NCBI GenBank assembly: GCA_019828565.1
Contig: JAHDYR010000053.1
Span: 62,001 to 126,000 of the forward strand
Length of the DNA stretch: 64,000 nucleotides
Source: Carpediemonas membranifera
Lineage: Eukaryota > Fornicata
Direction: 5' to 3'
Under the pieces are notes generated by a model. It searched no databases. It was not told the DNA's origin and saw only the letters and a program-made list of their open reading frames with translations. The translations under genes were made by a program, and so were the position numbers. The stretch's first letter is position 1. The number at the start of each line of letters is the position of its first letter. Positions 50,320 to 60,591 of this stretch are shown in pieces.

Positions 50320-51579
50320 TTACTCCTCCTCCGTGGACTCCCCACTGCCGCTGCAGCTGTCCTCGGCCTGACTCACTTGCTGTCCTTGTAGACTCTGCAT
50401 TACCGTGATGAACTGGGTCATCAGGTCCATGGGTGAGATCTGCTTGGCCTTCTTAGCCTTCTTGTGCTTGTGCCGGGGGATCGTGGGCTTCTCCTTGCTG
50501 GGCTTAGTCGCGACGCCGGAGAGCACCAACCTTCCGTGGCCTTGCTCTTGCATGAGTCGGGCAGCCTTGAGCGCTGAGATCTCTTGTTGCGCCTCTGCCA
50601 ACTGCTTTCGGAGCCGCAGCTTCTCCGAGTCCATGCCGGTTGCCTGTCTGCTTCCAGACTCCCAGTCCATGTCCTCTTCGTGCCTGCTTCTCTTTCCGCT
50701 GTCCGAGTCCATGATCCTACTCGTGCTGCCCTCCTTGCGCTTGAGCGTCGTGGAGGAAGAGTGATCCTTGCTGTTGTCCATGCCTCCCTCTGAGCCTCTA
50801 CCGGCCCAGGTGTTCCCGCTGAACGAGCCTCTCATCTGCGTTCCCGTGTTGTCCTGTCTCTCCCTGTCGTCTCCTCCGTGGTTACGATCCGAGGTCCTGT
50901 TCATGTTACCAGCTCTGTCGCCGGTTCTGTCGTCAGCTCTGACACCAGCTCTACCGCCGGCTCCGTGTCCTACCCTTCTGTCCTCTTCCCTGTCTCCATG
51001 CTGGTCGTGATGTCCTTGATCCGCGTCCTGGCCGAAGTGCCTGCCCACCATCCTGGTGCTAATCCGCCTCGCCTTTTCCTCCAGGCCGTTGTCGAAGAAC
51101 CTACCTTGGTATGGCTGTTCGGACTTTCCGTCGATGGTGGGGACATACGTGATGCCTGGGACATTGACTGTGTTGGCTCTGGGCTCGTCCGGGATAGCTG
51201 CCGAGACTAGTCTGGCCCCTTCCTTGCGCATACGGCTTAGGGTGGTCCCAGCCTCGCTGACCCTGACCATGCCCCAGTCTCTCGGGATGAAGCTCGCCCC
51301 TAGGGTGATCCTACCCCTGTTCCTGGGGGCCTTGACGTTGACTATGACCTTCTCATAGTCCCTGAGGCTCTCTGCTAGGTCGTCGCAGCCCCAGACTCCT
51401 TGATGAGCCGTAGCCTCCTTCGAGGGCCACCACTCGTATAGCATGGCCATGGTTATGATGTCCTCCTCCCTTGCTGCCCCTAGGCCCTTCCTGACGCGTA
51501 CCATGCGGAGCTGGTTAGCCGTGGCTCTTTCCATGATGGTCCATAGCGGGCTTCTCTCCAGTACACCTTCGTTGTCCAT
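50320..51579 (-). CDS. Unknown protein with RGD-repeat linker and coiled coil (ORF2 of a pair)
   Basis: 419 codons from ATG 51579. N-terminal ~150 residues globular, then a low-complexity Asp/Arg/Gly stretch, a Glu/Leu coiled coil near 330-350 and a basic then acidic tail. No domain recognised. Its start overlaps the end of the upstream ORF by 65 bases in the +1 frame. Such an overlap is usual in retroelements and viruses and rare in nuclear genes, so the pair is probably one transcription unit. Confidence 0.55.
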   Translation of the reverse strand: MDNEGVLERSPLWTIMERATANQLRMVRVRKGLGAAREEDIITMAMLYEWWPSKEATAHQGVWGCDDLAESLRDYEKVIVNVKAPRNRGRITLGASFIPRDWGMVRVSEAGTTLSRMRKEGARLVSAAIPDEPRANTVNVPGITYVPTIDGKSEQPYQGRFFDNGLEEKARRISTRMVGRHFGQDADQGHHDQHGDREEDRRVGHGAGGRAGVRADDRTGDRAGNMNRTSDRNHGGDDRERQDNTGTQMRGSFSGNTWAGRGSEGGMDNSKDHSSSTTLKRKEGSTSRIMDSDSGKRSRHEEDMDWESGSRQATGMDSEKLRLRKQLAEAQQEISALKAARLMQEQGHGRLVLSGVATKPSKEKPTIPRHKHKKAKKAKQISPMDLMTQFITVMQSLQGQQVSQAEDSCSGSGESTEEE

Positions 51580-53824
51580 GATTGTGAGGGGGGGCCAGTA
51601 AGATGCCCTTCATGCCCAACAGAACCTCCCCGAACCCGAAGCCGATGCCGAAGCGGTGTCCGTTGTCCGGGACTACGAGGATCCTGTCGCCGACTTCCCT
51701 GCTGACGTCCCTTGCGTCCCCGATCGGGTACGTGCCGAAGATCTCAAAGGTGTCCCTCCTTGTCGCGAATTCCGGGCCTCCCATGATATCCATGCCCGGC
51801 TCCGCCTTCCCGACTGCTTCCATGGTCTTGTCGAGTGCCTTACCCATGTAGTGGTAGACGTCTGGGGTGCTCATCCTCTCCTTGCATAGGGCCCTGATCC
51901 TGGCTGTGAAGACTACTGTATCCGCCAACCCACAGTGGTAGCAACCCGCGGTGTGTCTGTGGTACGGACAGACTCCCTTGGGCTCGCTCCTGTTCTGCCA
52001 TCCATTTGACCATGTTGTTACTGCTTCCAGGTAGTTGGCCTTGTCGAGGTTGTCCCTGAGGTTTTGGCCAGCCTCCTCCTTGCCGTTGTTCTCCAGGATC
52101 TCTGGTAGCTTCTTCTCGTCCACCAGCCTAGCTTGGAAGAATTCCCTGGTTCCTTGCTCCAGTCCATTTGTGGGGTTCGTGAGGAGGAAGCTTTCCATCT
52201 CCACCCCCTTTGCATACATGATTATCTTCCAACCCTCCGACCTTTCGATCCTTGCCAGCTGAGCCGCCAGGCGGTTGGCCCAGTCCCTGAAAGTATGTAT
52301 GTGCTTCTCATACTCGATCGGCGGCCGCCCCGTCCCGACCTCCACGAAGGTGGCCGGCGGCAGCCCCGTCACTGCCCATGCCGTGTACCTCGCTTGGTCC
52401 ATGCTTGCTGCCGGTATGTCCTGGTAATACAGGCCATGCCCGTGTCCAAGAATGTCCCCAGTGCTGAGGTCAAAGAGTACGATCCCGCCCTCAACCGGGA
52501 TGGCAGGGATCCCTGCCTTCTTGACGCCAGGGTCTGCGCACTCGAAGTCGATGGCTCCGATCACCAGTCGTTTCTCCTTGTCCTTTCTAGGCATCCTCGG
52601 CGGCTGGCTGCTGACCTTGTTTGAGTCGACCTCCTCGTCCTGGTCGATCTTGCCTTGGTTGGCCCCGACCATGTCCTTGTTCACTTCCAGGAGGCTGTCG
52701 TCGAGGCTTCTTCTGCCGGGCATGGTGGCCTGCTGGCGTCGTTCCTCCTTGTCCTTGACATGTTGCTCCTCGTCTCCGTCGATGACCGTGCTAGCGGACG
52801 ACCTGTCCAGATCGGCATGTTCGTCCCTATTGCTGCGGACCGAGGTGGCCTTGAGCACTTCCAGCCTCACCTTCCGGAACGGCGGCTCGTTGCTAAGGGG
52901 GGTCTCCTCCCCTTCGCCCAGGATATTGGTTCTGCCCTTCAGGTAGATCCCTGACTTGTTCCATGCTGCCTGCCATATGGCCGGGGCCTCCGGTGCCTGA
53001 AGCCTGAGGATGTCCCTAGCCTCCTCCATGAAGCGGCTGATGGACCATGCTGACGTGTCGCTTAGCTCTAGGATGACCCTGTACTTGCCGTCCTCTTGCT
53101 CGTAGGCCACTCTGGTGACCGGGCCTTGGTTTGCCGGATCCCATACCTTGTCGTAAGGCACGCCTTCTACGGCCTCGTCTCCATGAGCCCCTGATACCAG
53201 TATGAACGACCCTTCGGCCTTCTTGACGCTGTCCCTGTCTACATCCCATTCGATGGGCCCATCTTCCTTCGGCTTGAGGATCGCCGTCTCGATGTCCTTC
53301 TCAGATGGCCATCTTGCCATGCCAGTGAAGCCCGCTTTCAGCGTCTTGGGCTCCAGTGCCTGTGCCATGTCCTTTGCTTCCTCGTCTCTGGGGTTGAGCG
53401 CCTCTGTGAGCATGTAGAAAAGGTCGCGGAGGCCGTGGATGCCGCATGGGTTCCTGAGGATGATGTCCTTGTTGTCAGTGACGCCGGTTGCGAAGAGGAT
53501 GCGTCTGGCGTTCATGATTACTTCCTTGCGTCCTTTGGAGTTCGCATTGAGCGACTTTCCTGTAAACTTGCCTGTTCTACGAAGAAGTAGAGTCCTTGAA
53601 TCGTTCCTTTCAGCGAGGAAGCTGTCCAGTAGTTCCCTGATGTCCTCCCACTGCTTCTGCGTGGAATCCCTGATCCTTGTCGGTATTTCTACCTGCATTG
53701 TTGAGTGCAAAATTTCTCCCCTTTTCCTAGTCCATAAACTGGGTCGGAATTTTTGGGTCCGAAAGTCGGGCCACATGTACATATCCGGGTGAGGTCTCCG
53801 TCCAGGCCTTCCAGTTTCTCCCAT
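51515..53824 (-). CDS. Large unknown protein with DEDD-exonuclease/Maelstrom-like region (ORF1 of a pair)
   Basis: 769 codons from ATG 53824, no frame breaks. The N-terminal ~300 residues are unrecognised, followed by a charged linker. At about 425-640 a DnaQ-type pattern appears: I-G-A-I-D-F-E-C (D-x-E strand), a long Y-Q-D-I-P...T-A-W stretch, and C-P-Y-H...C-Y-H-C-G-L-A near 630. The combination of Glu-Cys, Cys-x2-His and Cys resembles the E-C-H-C set of Maelstrom domains, an RNase H-like fold. This is a motif-level guess. A role in an unknown mobile element is inferred from the overlap with ORF2. Confidence 0.5.
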   Translation of the reverse strand: MGETGRPGRRPHPDMYMWPDFRTQKFRPSLWTRKRGEILHSTMQVEIPTRIRDSTQKQWEDIRELLDSFLAERNDSRTLLLRRTGKFTGKSLNANSKGRKEVIMNARRILFATGVTDNKDIILRNPCGIHGLRDLFYMLTEALNPRDEEAKDMAQALEPKTLKAGFTGMARWPSEKDIETAILKPKEDGPIEWDVDRDSVKKAEGSFILVSGAHGDEAVEGVPYDKVWDPANQGPVTRVAYEQEDGKYRVILELSDTSAWSISRFMEEARDILRLQAPEAPAIWQAAWNKSGIYLKGRTNILGEGEETPLSNEPPFRKVRLEVLKATSVRSNRDEHADLDRSSASTVIDGDEEQHVKDKEERRQQATMPGRRSLDDSLLEVNKDMVGANQGKIDQDEEVDSNKVSSQPPRMPRKDKEKRLVIGAIDFECADPGVKKAGIPAIPVEGGIVLFDLSTGDILGHGHGLYYQDIPAASMDQARYTAWAVTGLPPATFVEVGTGRPPIEYEKHIHTFRDWANRLAAQLARIERSEGWKIIMYAKGVEMESFLLTNPTNGLEQGTREFFQARLVDEKKLPEILENNGKEEAGQNLRDNLDKANYLEAVTTWSNGWQNRSEPKGVCPYHRHTAGCYHCGLADTVVFTARIRALCKERMSTPDVYHYMGKALDKTMEAVGKAEPGMDIMGGPEFATRRDTFEIFGTYPIGDARDVSREVGDRILVVPDNGHRFGIGFGFGEVLLGMKGILLAPPHNHGQRRCTGEKPAMDHHGKSHG

Positions 53825-54394
53825 TGTCCATGCTCCGTACTATATAGGCCATTCTTTCAAAAAGGCGCGGTCCTAAAAATGCGTCGCCCTTTTCTGAGTA
53901 GCGGGGCCTTTCTGTGTAGTTGTTGTTGCTTTGTTCGTAGTCTCCTTTTAGCCTCTATCGACGGCCCCTGTTTCCCTTTTGTGCTGCCCTTCCTTCCTTG
54001 TGGTCTTGACAAAACCATGTAGCCGCCGGTGCTAGCACTGGCCCTCGACGGTTGTTTTCCTTTTCCTTGTAAACATACGTTCCATGAAGACACTTTGATT
54101 CCTTGGTATGGGCGTGGAGCTCCCACTCGCGCCCAGCGGTATGCCCTGATAGCAACCCTTGAATGTTCAGACAGGAGGCCAAGGCCGCTCCTTCTGAGCT
54201 CCATGGGGCACTGCCCTATCCATATAGGCCAGGCCTGTTGGTCCTTGTCCATCCATGATCGAAGTGTTTCCACTTTGCTGAAATCATTGGTGAACTGGCT
54301 CTGACGGGTGGGAGAGTAGAGACAACTTGTACTAGCACGGATCGTTTATTTGTTTGTGCAGGACGCTGAACCAATGTCCTGCCTTGACAGTAGC
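53825..54394. other. Upstream region of the ORF1-ORF2 pair
   Basis: A minus-strand frame (53857-54273) without domain is present, but nothing supports coding. Likely 5' region of the unit and the boundary with the next element. Confidence 0.35.
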
Positions 54395-55464
54395 TTAGAG
54401 TTGCCAGCCATTGCGGCGGCAGGCGGCCTCGACTGGCTGTCTCCATGAAGGGCTGACGTTGAGAAAGTCGTCGAGAGCGGCCATCTGGGCTGTCTCAGCG
54501 TTGAGCGTGACCTCCGAATCCTCTGCTGACTCGCACCCGGCCCAGTGGACTAGGAGGTATATGGTCTTCGATCTGGCTGGACGACGGCCGAGACGATGTG
54601 GTCTACGGCGTACTCCCCCTCTTGCTCGGCGACTAGGGTCTTGAGCTCGTCGAGGTCCGTGGAGCCAGTCCAGGCCTTGATGCGGCGGTCGGAAACTTCC
54701 ATGGTCTTATCGGTCGTGATGTGTTGGATGATCGACGACGACGTGTGGTCACCGCGGCGTAGATATCTGAACGGACCGCGCCAGTTTGCCTCGATCTTGG
54801 CGGACTTCGGGCGAAGGAGGAGTACGAGAGAGCCGGGCTCGTGCGTGGGGGGCACATTGGTGGGAATTGCAGCCTTCTTGGCGGCGTAGCGAGCGAGGGC
54901 TTCGCGGGCGGCCTTTAGGCGCGAAGGATCGGCCTTCCCTTCGGTGAATGGGAAGAGGATGTCCAGAGGAGAGGCCTTGGTGGACGAAACCTGCTTGGAA
55001 TTGAGGATAAGCTCGACAGAGGGCAGATGTTCGTCCCAGGGTTGCATCGTAGCGGGCTTGATGATCTTTTCGATCTCGAAGTTGTACCTTTCCACGATGC
55101 CGTTGGACTGTGGGCTGTAAGGGGCGGAAAAGCGGTGATTCAACGAGAGTGCGCATGTAAGCTCATCTATTAGCTTCGCTGTGAACTGCGAGCCGTTGTC
55201 GGACTGGATCTCGCGAGGTACGCCGTAGGCACCGCAGTAAGCATAAAGTGCGCGAGCGGCCGCGAGGGCGTCAGTGGACGTGGCTGGGAACAGTCTGATG
55301 TACCTGGAGAAGATGTCCACGATCGAGATGATGTAGGAGTTTCCCGACGACGTGGTGGGTAGGGGCCCAAGAGTGTCGACCTGAACTCTGTGGAAAGGAG
55401 CGTCCGAGGAGGATGGGTGATACGCGATGGGGCACTCTCTGGCAGGGGCATGCAGCTGTGTCAT
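54395..55464 (-). CDS. LTR-retrotransposon integrase-chromodomain fragment
   Basis: Integrase core with V-D-T-L-G-P-L-P (first Asp), Q-S-D-N-G-S-Q-F (second Asp) and S-N-G-I-V-E-R-Y-N (Glu), then a C-terminal region with a G-P-F-R-Y module. One frame change near 54580 leads to a chromodomain-like end (V-D-H-I-V...L-V-H-W-A-G-C-E) stopping at 54395. No RT is attached; the left and right neighbours are unrelated, so this is the 3' part of a broken gypsy-type element, different from the two elements to its right. Confidence 0.7.
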
Positions 55465-55563
55465 GACGACCTCATTTAATGATCAGTCTTATTTGGTCAA
55501 TGATCTCAAACCTGCTTCTAAATTTCACTCTCTCAATTGTTTGGGTACCACAGTAATTACTGC

Positions 55564-56229
55564 ATGCATTTACCTGAAACAAAACTCAACAACGCCCCGT
55601 TCCTGCGAAAGGCCACCACCAAGTCGTGGTATACTTTCCGTCAAGACTACGAGCAGTATGCTGCCCGTGAAGCCGATCCGATCGTTGCCTTTGACCTAAT
55701 CGAAACGCAGGTCCTAGAGGTTCTTAAGATCCGAATCCCTGAACTTGAGGGGTTCCTGGAGTACGCTAATGAAACGCCGGATGAAGAGCCGGCCGATACC
55801 TCTGAACTCAACGAGGCCTTTATCACCATGGTAGACGAGCTGATGCAGCCTCTGGATGAGGTGGACGCTTTAGATCGCTTTAAGGACTTGTCGTGCGGCT
55901 CTGAGGGTAACCTCATTTACAACATGGCCGCGTATGCCCTGGCGTATAAGCGTCAAGTTCGTAACTGTTGTAAGGTTCGGCCCACGGAGAAGCTCATCGT
56001 CGATGCCTTTGTTGCTGGCATCAGGTACGGTCGCTTGAAGGAGCGAGTGAATGCTAAGAAGGCGAAGACGCTTGACGAGACGATCGCCGAGGCATTCATC
56101 CAGGCCACGGAAGCAGAGAAGGCTCGCAGAGAGCACCAGCGTGTGGAGCGAGAGAGTGCGACCTCCGCAACGATGACTAAGGCTAAGGAGAAGTCGGAAA
56201 CTGCTTGTGAGTACTGCCAGCGCAAGGGT
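55564..56229 (+). CDS. gypsy-type Gag, interrupted in its zinc knuckle (5' part)
   Basis: Helical Gag-like protein from ATG 55564, with a conserved L-I-Y-N-M-A-A-Y type capsid pattern and a charged C-terminus. It reaches C-E-Y-C-Q-R-K-G, the first half of a C-x2-C-x4-H-x4-C knuckle, and is then cut by the inserted element at 56230. The other half (H-T-A-D-T-C) resumes at 60592. Confidence 0.7.
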
Positions 56230-56311
56230 TGTCGGTTGAAATCATTTACAGTAAACCGCAGCGGGGTAAAAGTGGTCAAAACTGGACGGAGCAGTTTATA
56301 GACCGGTGACA
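56230..56311 (-). repeat. 3' LTR, 82 bp
   Basis: Right beside the target duplication GGGT; identical with 60507-60588. Contains TATAAACTG on the minus strand, a possible TATA box. Confidence 0.9.
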
Positions 56312-56369
56312 CTACCTCCCTTTTTGATGAGAAAACCCCCAACCTGCAAGGAACGGGGGAAAAAGATGG

Positions 56370-59300
56370 TTAGTAGAGTTTCAGGTTCTTCCTCGCCTTA
56401 CGGGCCAACCTCTTCATCTCCTCGAGGTGTTTCACTCCCGAGAGTGGTTCTTCCGTTATGTTTTCGAATCCTACCCACTTGATGGCGGCTGTCCCTTCTT
56501 TCCAGTCTACCGATACTACTCGCTCTACCTCCCATTTTTTTCTGGTCGAAGCTTGCAAGTTGAAGCATCATCGTGTCCGTTACGGCATCCGTGTCGAACA
56601 TCATGAGTTTTTCAATGTGGGTTGATCTGGTCGATCCGTCGAGTATCGACTGCAGGACTATTCTGTTATTATCAAGTACATCGTGTACCTTCCATGGGCC
56701 CCTGTTGCGCGCGTCTAGCTTCTGAGGGGCCTCATCTTTCCAGAGGACGTAGTCACCCGGCTTCAGTTCGGTGTTGACTATTGTCTTTTGGCCCGGGCCC
56801 ACACTCTCTCTGGCAGTGGTCTCCAGGGCGTTAAGGGCCAGCTCCAGGTCCTTTTTGAACTCTGGGAAATCTCTGATCGGAGAGTTGTTGTCGTTCGTCC
56901 ACCAGCTTGTAAACATGTTGTGCTCATGGCCAAATATCAGCTCGTGCGGGGAGAACTTCGTGGCCGTATGTGTCGTGCCGTTGATAATCATCTGGACCGT
57001 CGGTAGGAGTCCGCACCACTGGTCTTTGTAGGCTATTGCCAGGACAAGCCACCGTAGGTGTCTTCCAATCTCCGCATTCCTTCTCTCCACGAGACCATTG
57101 CTCTGTGGATGAAACGGGATGGTGAAGTGGTGTGCGACTTTCAATGACGTTGTGAGTTGTTCAACTATCGAGTTCGCGTACTCCGGGCCGCCTTCGGACA
57201 GAATCTCCGCCGGTATCCCGTGTCGCGTGAAAACGTGGTCCCATAGGGCCCTGGCGGAGGTCTCGGCGTCGATCGATGCGACTGCGACGAGCTCGGTGTA
57301 TCTTGTAAACATGTCTACAGCCACAATGATGTAGCGAGCGCCCAGCGAATCCGTTGGGAGAGGGCCAATTGTGTCGACTGCCACTGTCTCCCATGGTCTG
57401 GTGCGTCTTGTCTGGCCCTTTTGGGCGATAAAGTAGTCCTTGATGCGAGTCTTCAGACAAATGGGGGCACGTCTTGATGTGCTTTTTGACGTCCAAGAGC
57501 ATCCCCGGCCAAAATGCAGACGTGGCGAGTGCTTGGAACGTTGAATTTGCTCCCGTATGAAATTGGTGAGCGGTCCGAAGGGCCTTGTCGCGTGTCTCTC
57601 CCTTGGGGATAATCGGCACTCCGTCCTTGAAGTAGATCGAGTTTTCGATGGATACTCCCTCTAGTTTCTCCCAGCCGACTCGAGTTGACTCAGGTGCCAT
57701 GGCCTGGGCAGCCTGGATCAACTCAAGGGTCAGCCCTGGGCCGGCGTCCTCCGCCTCTAGCAGGTTCAGCTGCGGCCCGAGGTCCCCCTCGGGGAAGGAT
57801 ACGCGACAGCATGTCTGCCATCTTGTTTGTCTCTCCAGCAATATGCTCGATCGTAATGTTGTAGTCCGACAAGACAGACGTCCACCTGAGGAGTTTCTTG
57901 GAAAGCTCCTTCCTCTGCATGAGATATACCAGATTCTGGTGGTCGGTGCGGATCTGTATGTTGTCCTTGAGGCGGAAAAGTTGAGCCATGTCAGGTCTCG
58001 TGAGACAAAAGATGATAGCATGAAGCTCTTGTTCGTAGGTCGGCCACCTAGTCTGGGTTGGCGTATGACACTTTGCGAAGAGCGAGACGATCTCTCGGTT
58101 GCCGGAGTCGTCTTCTTGGAACAGAATGCCCCCTAGTCCGTCGTTCGACGCGTCCGTCTCGAGGGTCCACTTCTTTGAGAAGTCGGGGAAATGGAGGACT
58201 GTGTCTGAGCTGAGTCTCTCCTTGAACGTTGTAAACGCCTCTTCTTGTTTGGGGTTCCAAGTTATGTTCTTTGAGTTCTCCTGTGCCGTTAGCATCTCGT
58301 TGAGAGGTTTGAGGATTCGTGATGAGTCCGGGACGAACTGGGCGACATAGTTGAATGATCCCAGTGTCCTCTGAAGCTCCTTTGCGGTGGACGGGAGCGG
58401 TATGGCGTTTACCGCCTCTACCTTCTCTGGGGCAAGTTGTTTCCCCTTCTCCGAGACAATATACCCGACGGCCTCGACGTGGGCTGAGCCTATCGTGCAC
58501 TTCGGGCCTTTAAGGCGCAGTGAATAATGTCTACAGATCCTGAAGACGGTTTTGATCAGGGTGAGAAACTGGGCCTCGGTCTTGGCGTAAATCAAGATGT
58601 CGTCAAGATAGATGTCCACCCCTTTGTGGAGGACCTCGGCGAACGCCTTCTGCATGGCGCGTTGGAATCTCGCCGGGGCGTTCATCAGGCCGAATGGACA
58701 TCTGGTGAACTCGCAGTATGCGTCTGGAGTGACAAAAGCGGTTTTGGGGATATCTTCCTCGTGCATCCGCATCTGGTAGTAGCCTTGTCTGAGGTCTAGG
58801 CCTGCAAAGTATTTGCAGCCTGATGCTCGGTCTACAAACTCGCGCGTGTTAGGCAGGGGGAAGTTATCCCTCACTGTCTTGGAGTTTAACTCCTTGTAGT
58901 CAATGCAAAGACGGATCTTGGTCGATCCTTTGTGGCCCTGCCTGACTACTACGATCGGCGAGCTGTACGGCCCAGTCGAGTCCTGGATTATCCCGTCTCG
59001 CCTGAGTTGTTCTAGCTCTGTCGACACCAGGCCTTGGGTCACTGGGTCGAGTCTGCGAGCGCGGCATTGTACAATTGCCCGCTCGTCTATCAGTTCAATC
59101 GACATGGGTTCCAGTCGAGACCCTTCCTTGGGTAGTTCTTCCTCGAAGATATCGTCAAATGAGTTGATTATCTCGAGAATCTCGGGTCGGATCTTCGACT
59201 CCGGGACGTGGACACCACAGTAGTCGTCGGTTATCGCCATGTTTGCGTCCTCCGTGAGATATTCATGGTAGAACGGCAGCCAGTCCTCGTCCTCCTCAAT

Positions 59301-60485
59301 TGAGGAGAGCTTGTGCAGGTTAAGGTTGAGTGTGCCATCGCCAATGAGTGCGAGTGACCTCAGCAAGTCACACCCGATGAGAGCCTTGAAGAACTCACCG
59401 GGGAGTACGTAGTACTTCCATGTAACCTCCAACGGTGTGACACCTAGTGCTGGGAATGCTGCCTTAAATGTGACTGCTTGATCTGTCACGAGGGAGCGTC
59501 CGTCTCCTAGCGTGACCTTGATCTTTTCCTCGAGAGAGGTCTGCACTGTGTCCTTGGGTAGGGTACGTAGTGCCTTCGAACTAATGAAGCTTCGGCTTGC
59601 ACCAGTGTCTACAACGAACGAGTAAGTTTTGCCTTTTACAGTAGCGGGGGTCGTCAGTGGACCCTTCCCGCCCTTCTCGTTAGTCGACGCGCTGTCGGCG
59701 TTGTTGTTCTCGCTGTAGCGGGGGTGCTTATCGCATCTGAAGTCCATGTGGGGACCGCCACAGAAACGACAGGGGCGCGACGGCTTCTTGGGTCCGTCGG
59801 CCGGCGGGCGCTTGGCCGCGTCCGGGCGGTACTGGGCCTTCCTGGCCTGGGCCGGGGCCTTGGGTCCGCCGGCCGGGGTTTGCGAGAGGGGTTGATCATG
59901 GTCATACGCCCTAGCAGCCCTAAGAGCCACCGCTACGGTGTCCTCGAAGGTCTTGACGTTGTGGAGAGCAAGCAAGGTCTGTGCCTTCTTGCGGAATGCT
60001 GTCGGGTTCAGGGACTCCCTGAAGAGCCGTGCAGCCAGCTTATCAAAGCTTGCGAGCAGTTCGTCGGCATTGGGGTTGTCGTCGATGGGGTCCAAGAACC
60101 CTTCTGGGTCTGGCGTCTTGGAGTAGAGCTCGATGCGCTTGCGGAATGCTGCCGCTTGTAGTCTCGTGCCAGCTTCGAAGTTGCGTGCGGTGCTCGGCAC
60201 CATGGGGAAACGAAGGTCTTGGAGCTCTTCGACGAGTGCTAGGATGGAGTGGGGAAGGAGCCGCTGGCGACACCATTCGGTGAAGTTCTTGAGAGTGTAG
60301 TTCTTGTCGGATGTGTCTATGCCTTCGGCCTTGAGTTCGAGGGCAAATGACTCCTCAATGAGGACGGACAGTGGGATGCTTGGGTTTTGTATAGTAAAAA
60401 TCGTTGCTCGGCGCTCAAACTCCTCAAGAGTCTCTAGTGTTAGATTTGAAGGAGAAAGCTCAGGAATTTGAACAGTTAACGACAT
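56370..60485 (-). CDS. Gag-Pol: Gag, protease, RT, RNase H, integrase, chromodomain (frame breaks)
   Basis: ATG 60485. Gag with knuckle C-R-F-C-G-G-P-H-M-D-F-R-C (one residue shorter than usual between Cys and His), protease V-V-D-T-G-A-S, RT with Y-L-D-D, RNase H with E-T-D-A-S and T-D-H-Q. Frame changes follow near 57795, near 57465 (C run) and near 56535 (A run); with them the H-H-C-C zinc motif, integrase core V-D-T-I-G-P-L-P...N-G-L-V-E-R-R-N and a C-terminal chromodomain (W-E-V-E-R-V-V...I-K-W-V-G-F) read in order. The second integrase Asp is replaced: S-E-G-G-P-E-Y instead of S-D-x-G. All domains are colinear with chromoviruses. Confidence 0.85.
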
Positions 60486-60506
60486 CAGCACAGCTAATAC
60501 TAGTAT

Positions 60507-60588
60507 TGTCGGTTGAAATCATTTACAGTAAACCGCAGCGGGGTAAAAGTGGTCAAAACTGGACGGAGCAGTTTATAGACCGGTGACA
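60507..60588 (-). repeat. 5' LTR, 82 bp
   Basis: Identical with 56230-56311. The coding start is only 22 bp further. The primer-binding site was not identified: the sequence next to the LTR (ATACTAGTAT) is itself a palindrome. Confidence 0.9.
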
Positions 60589-60591
60589 GGG

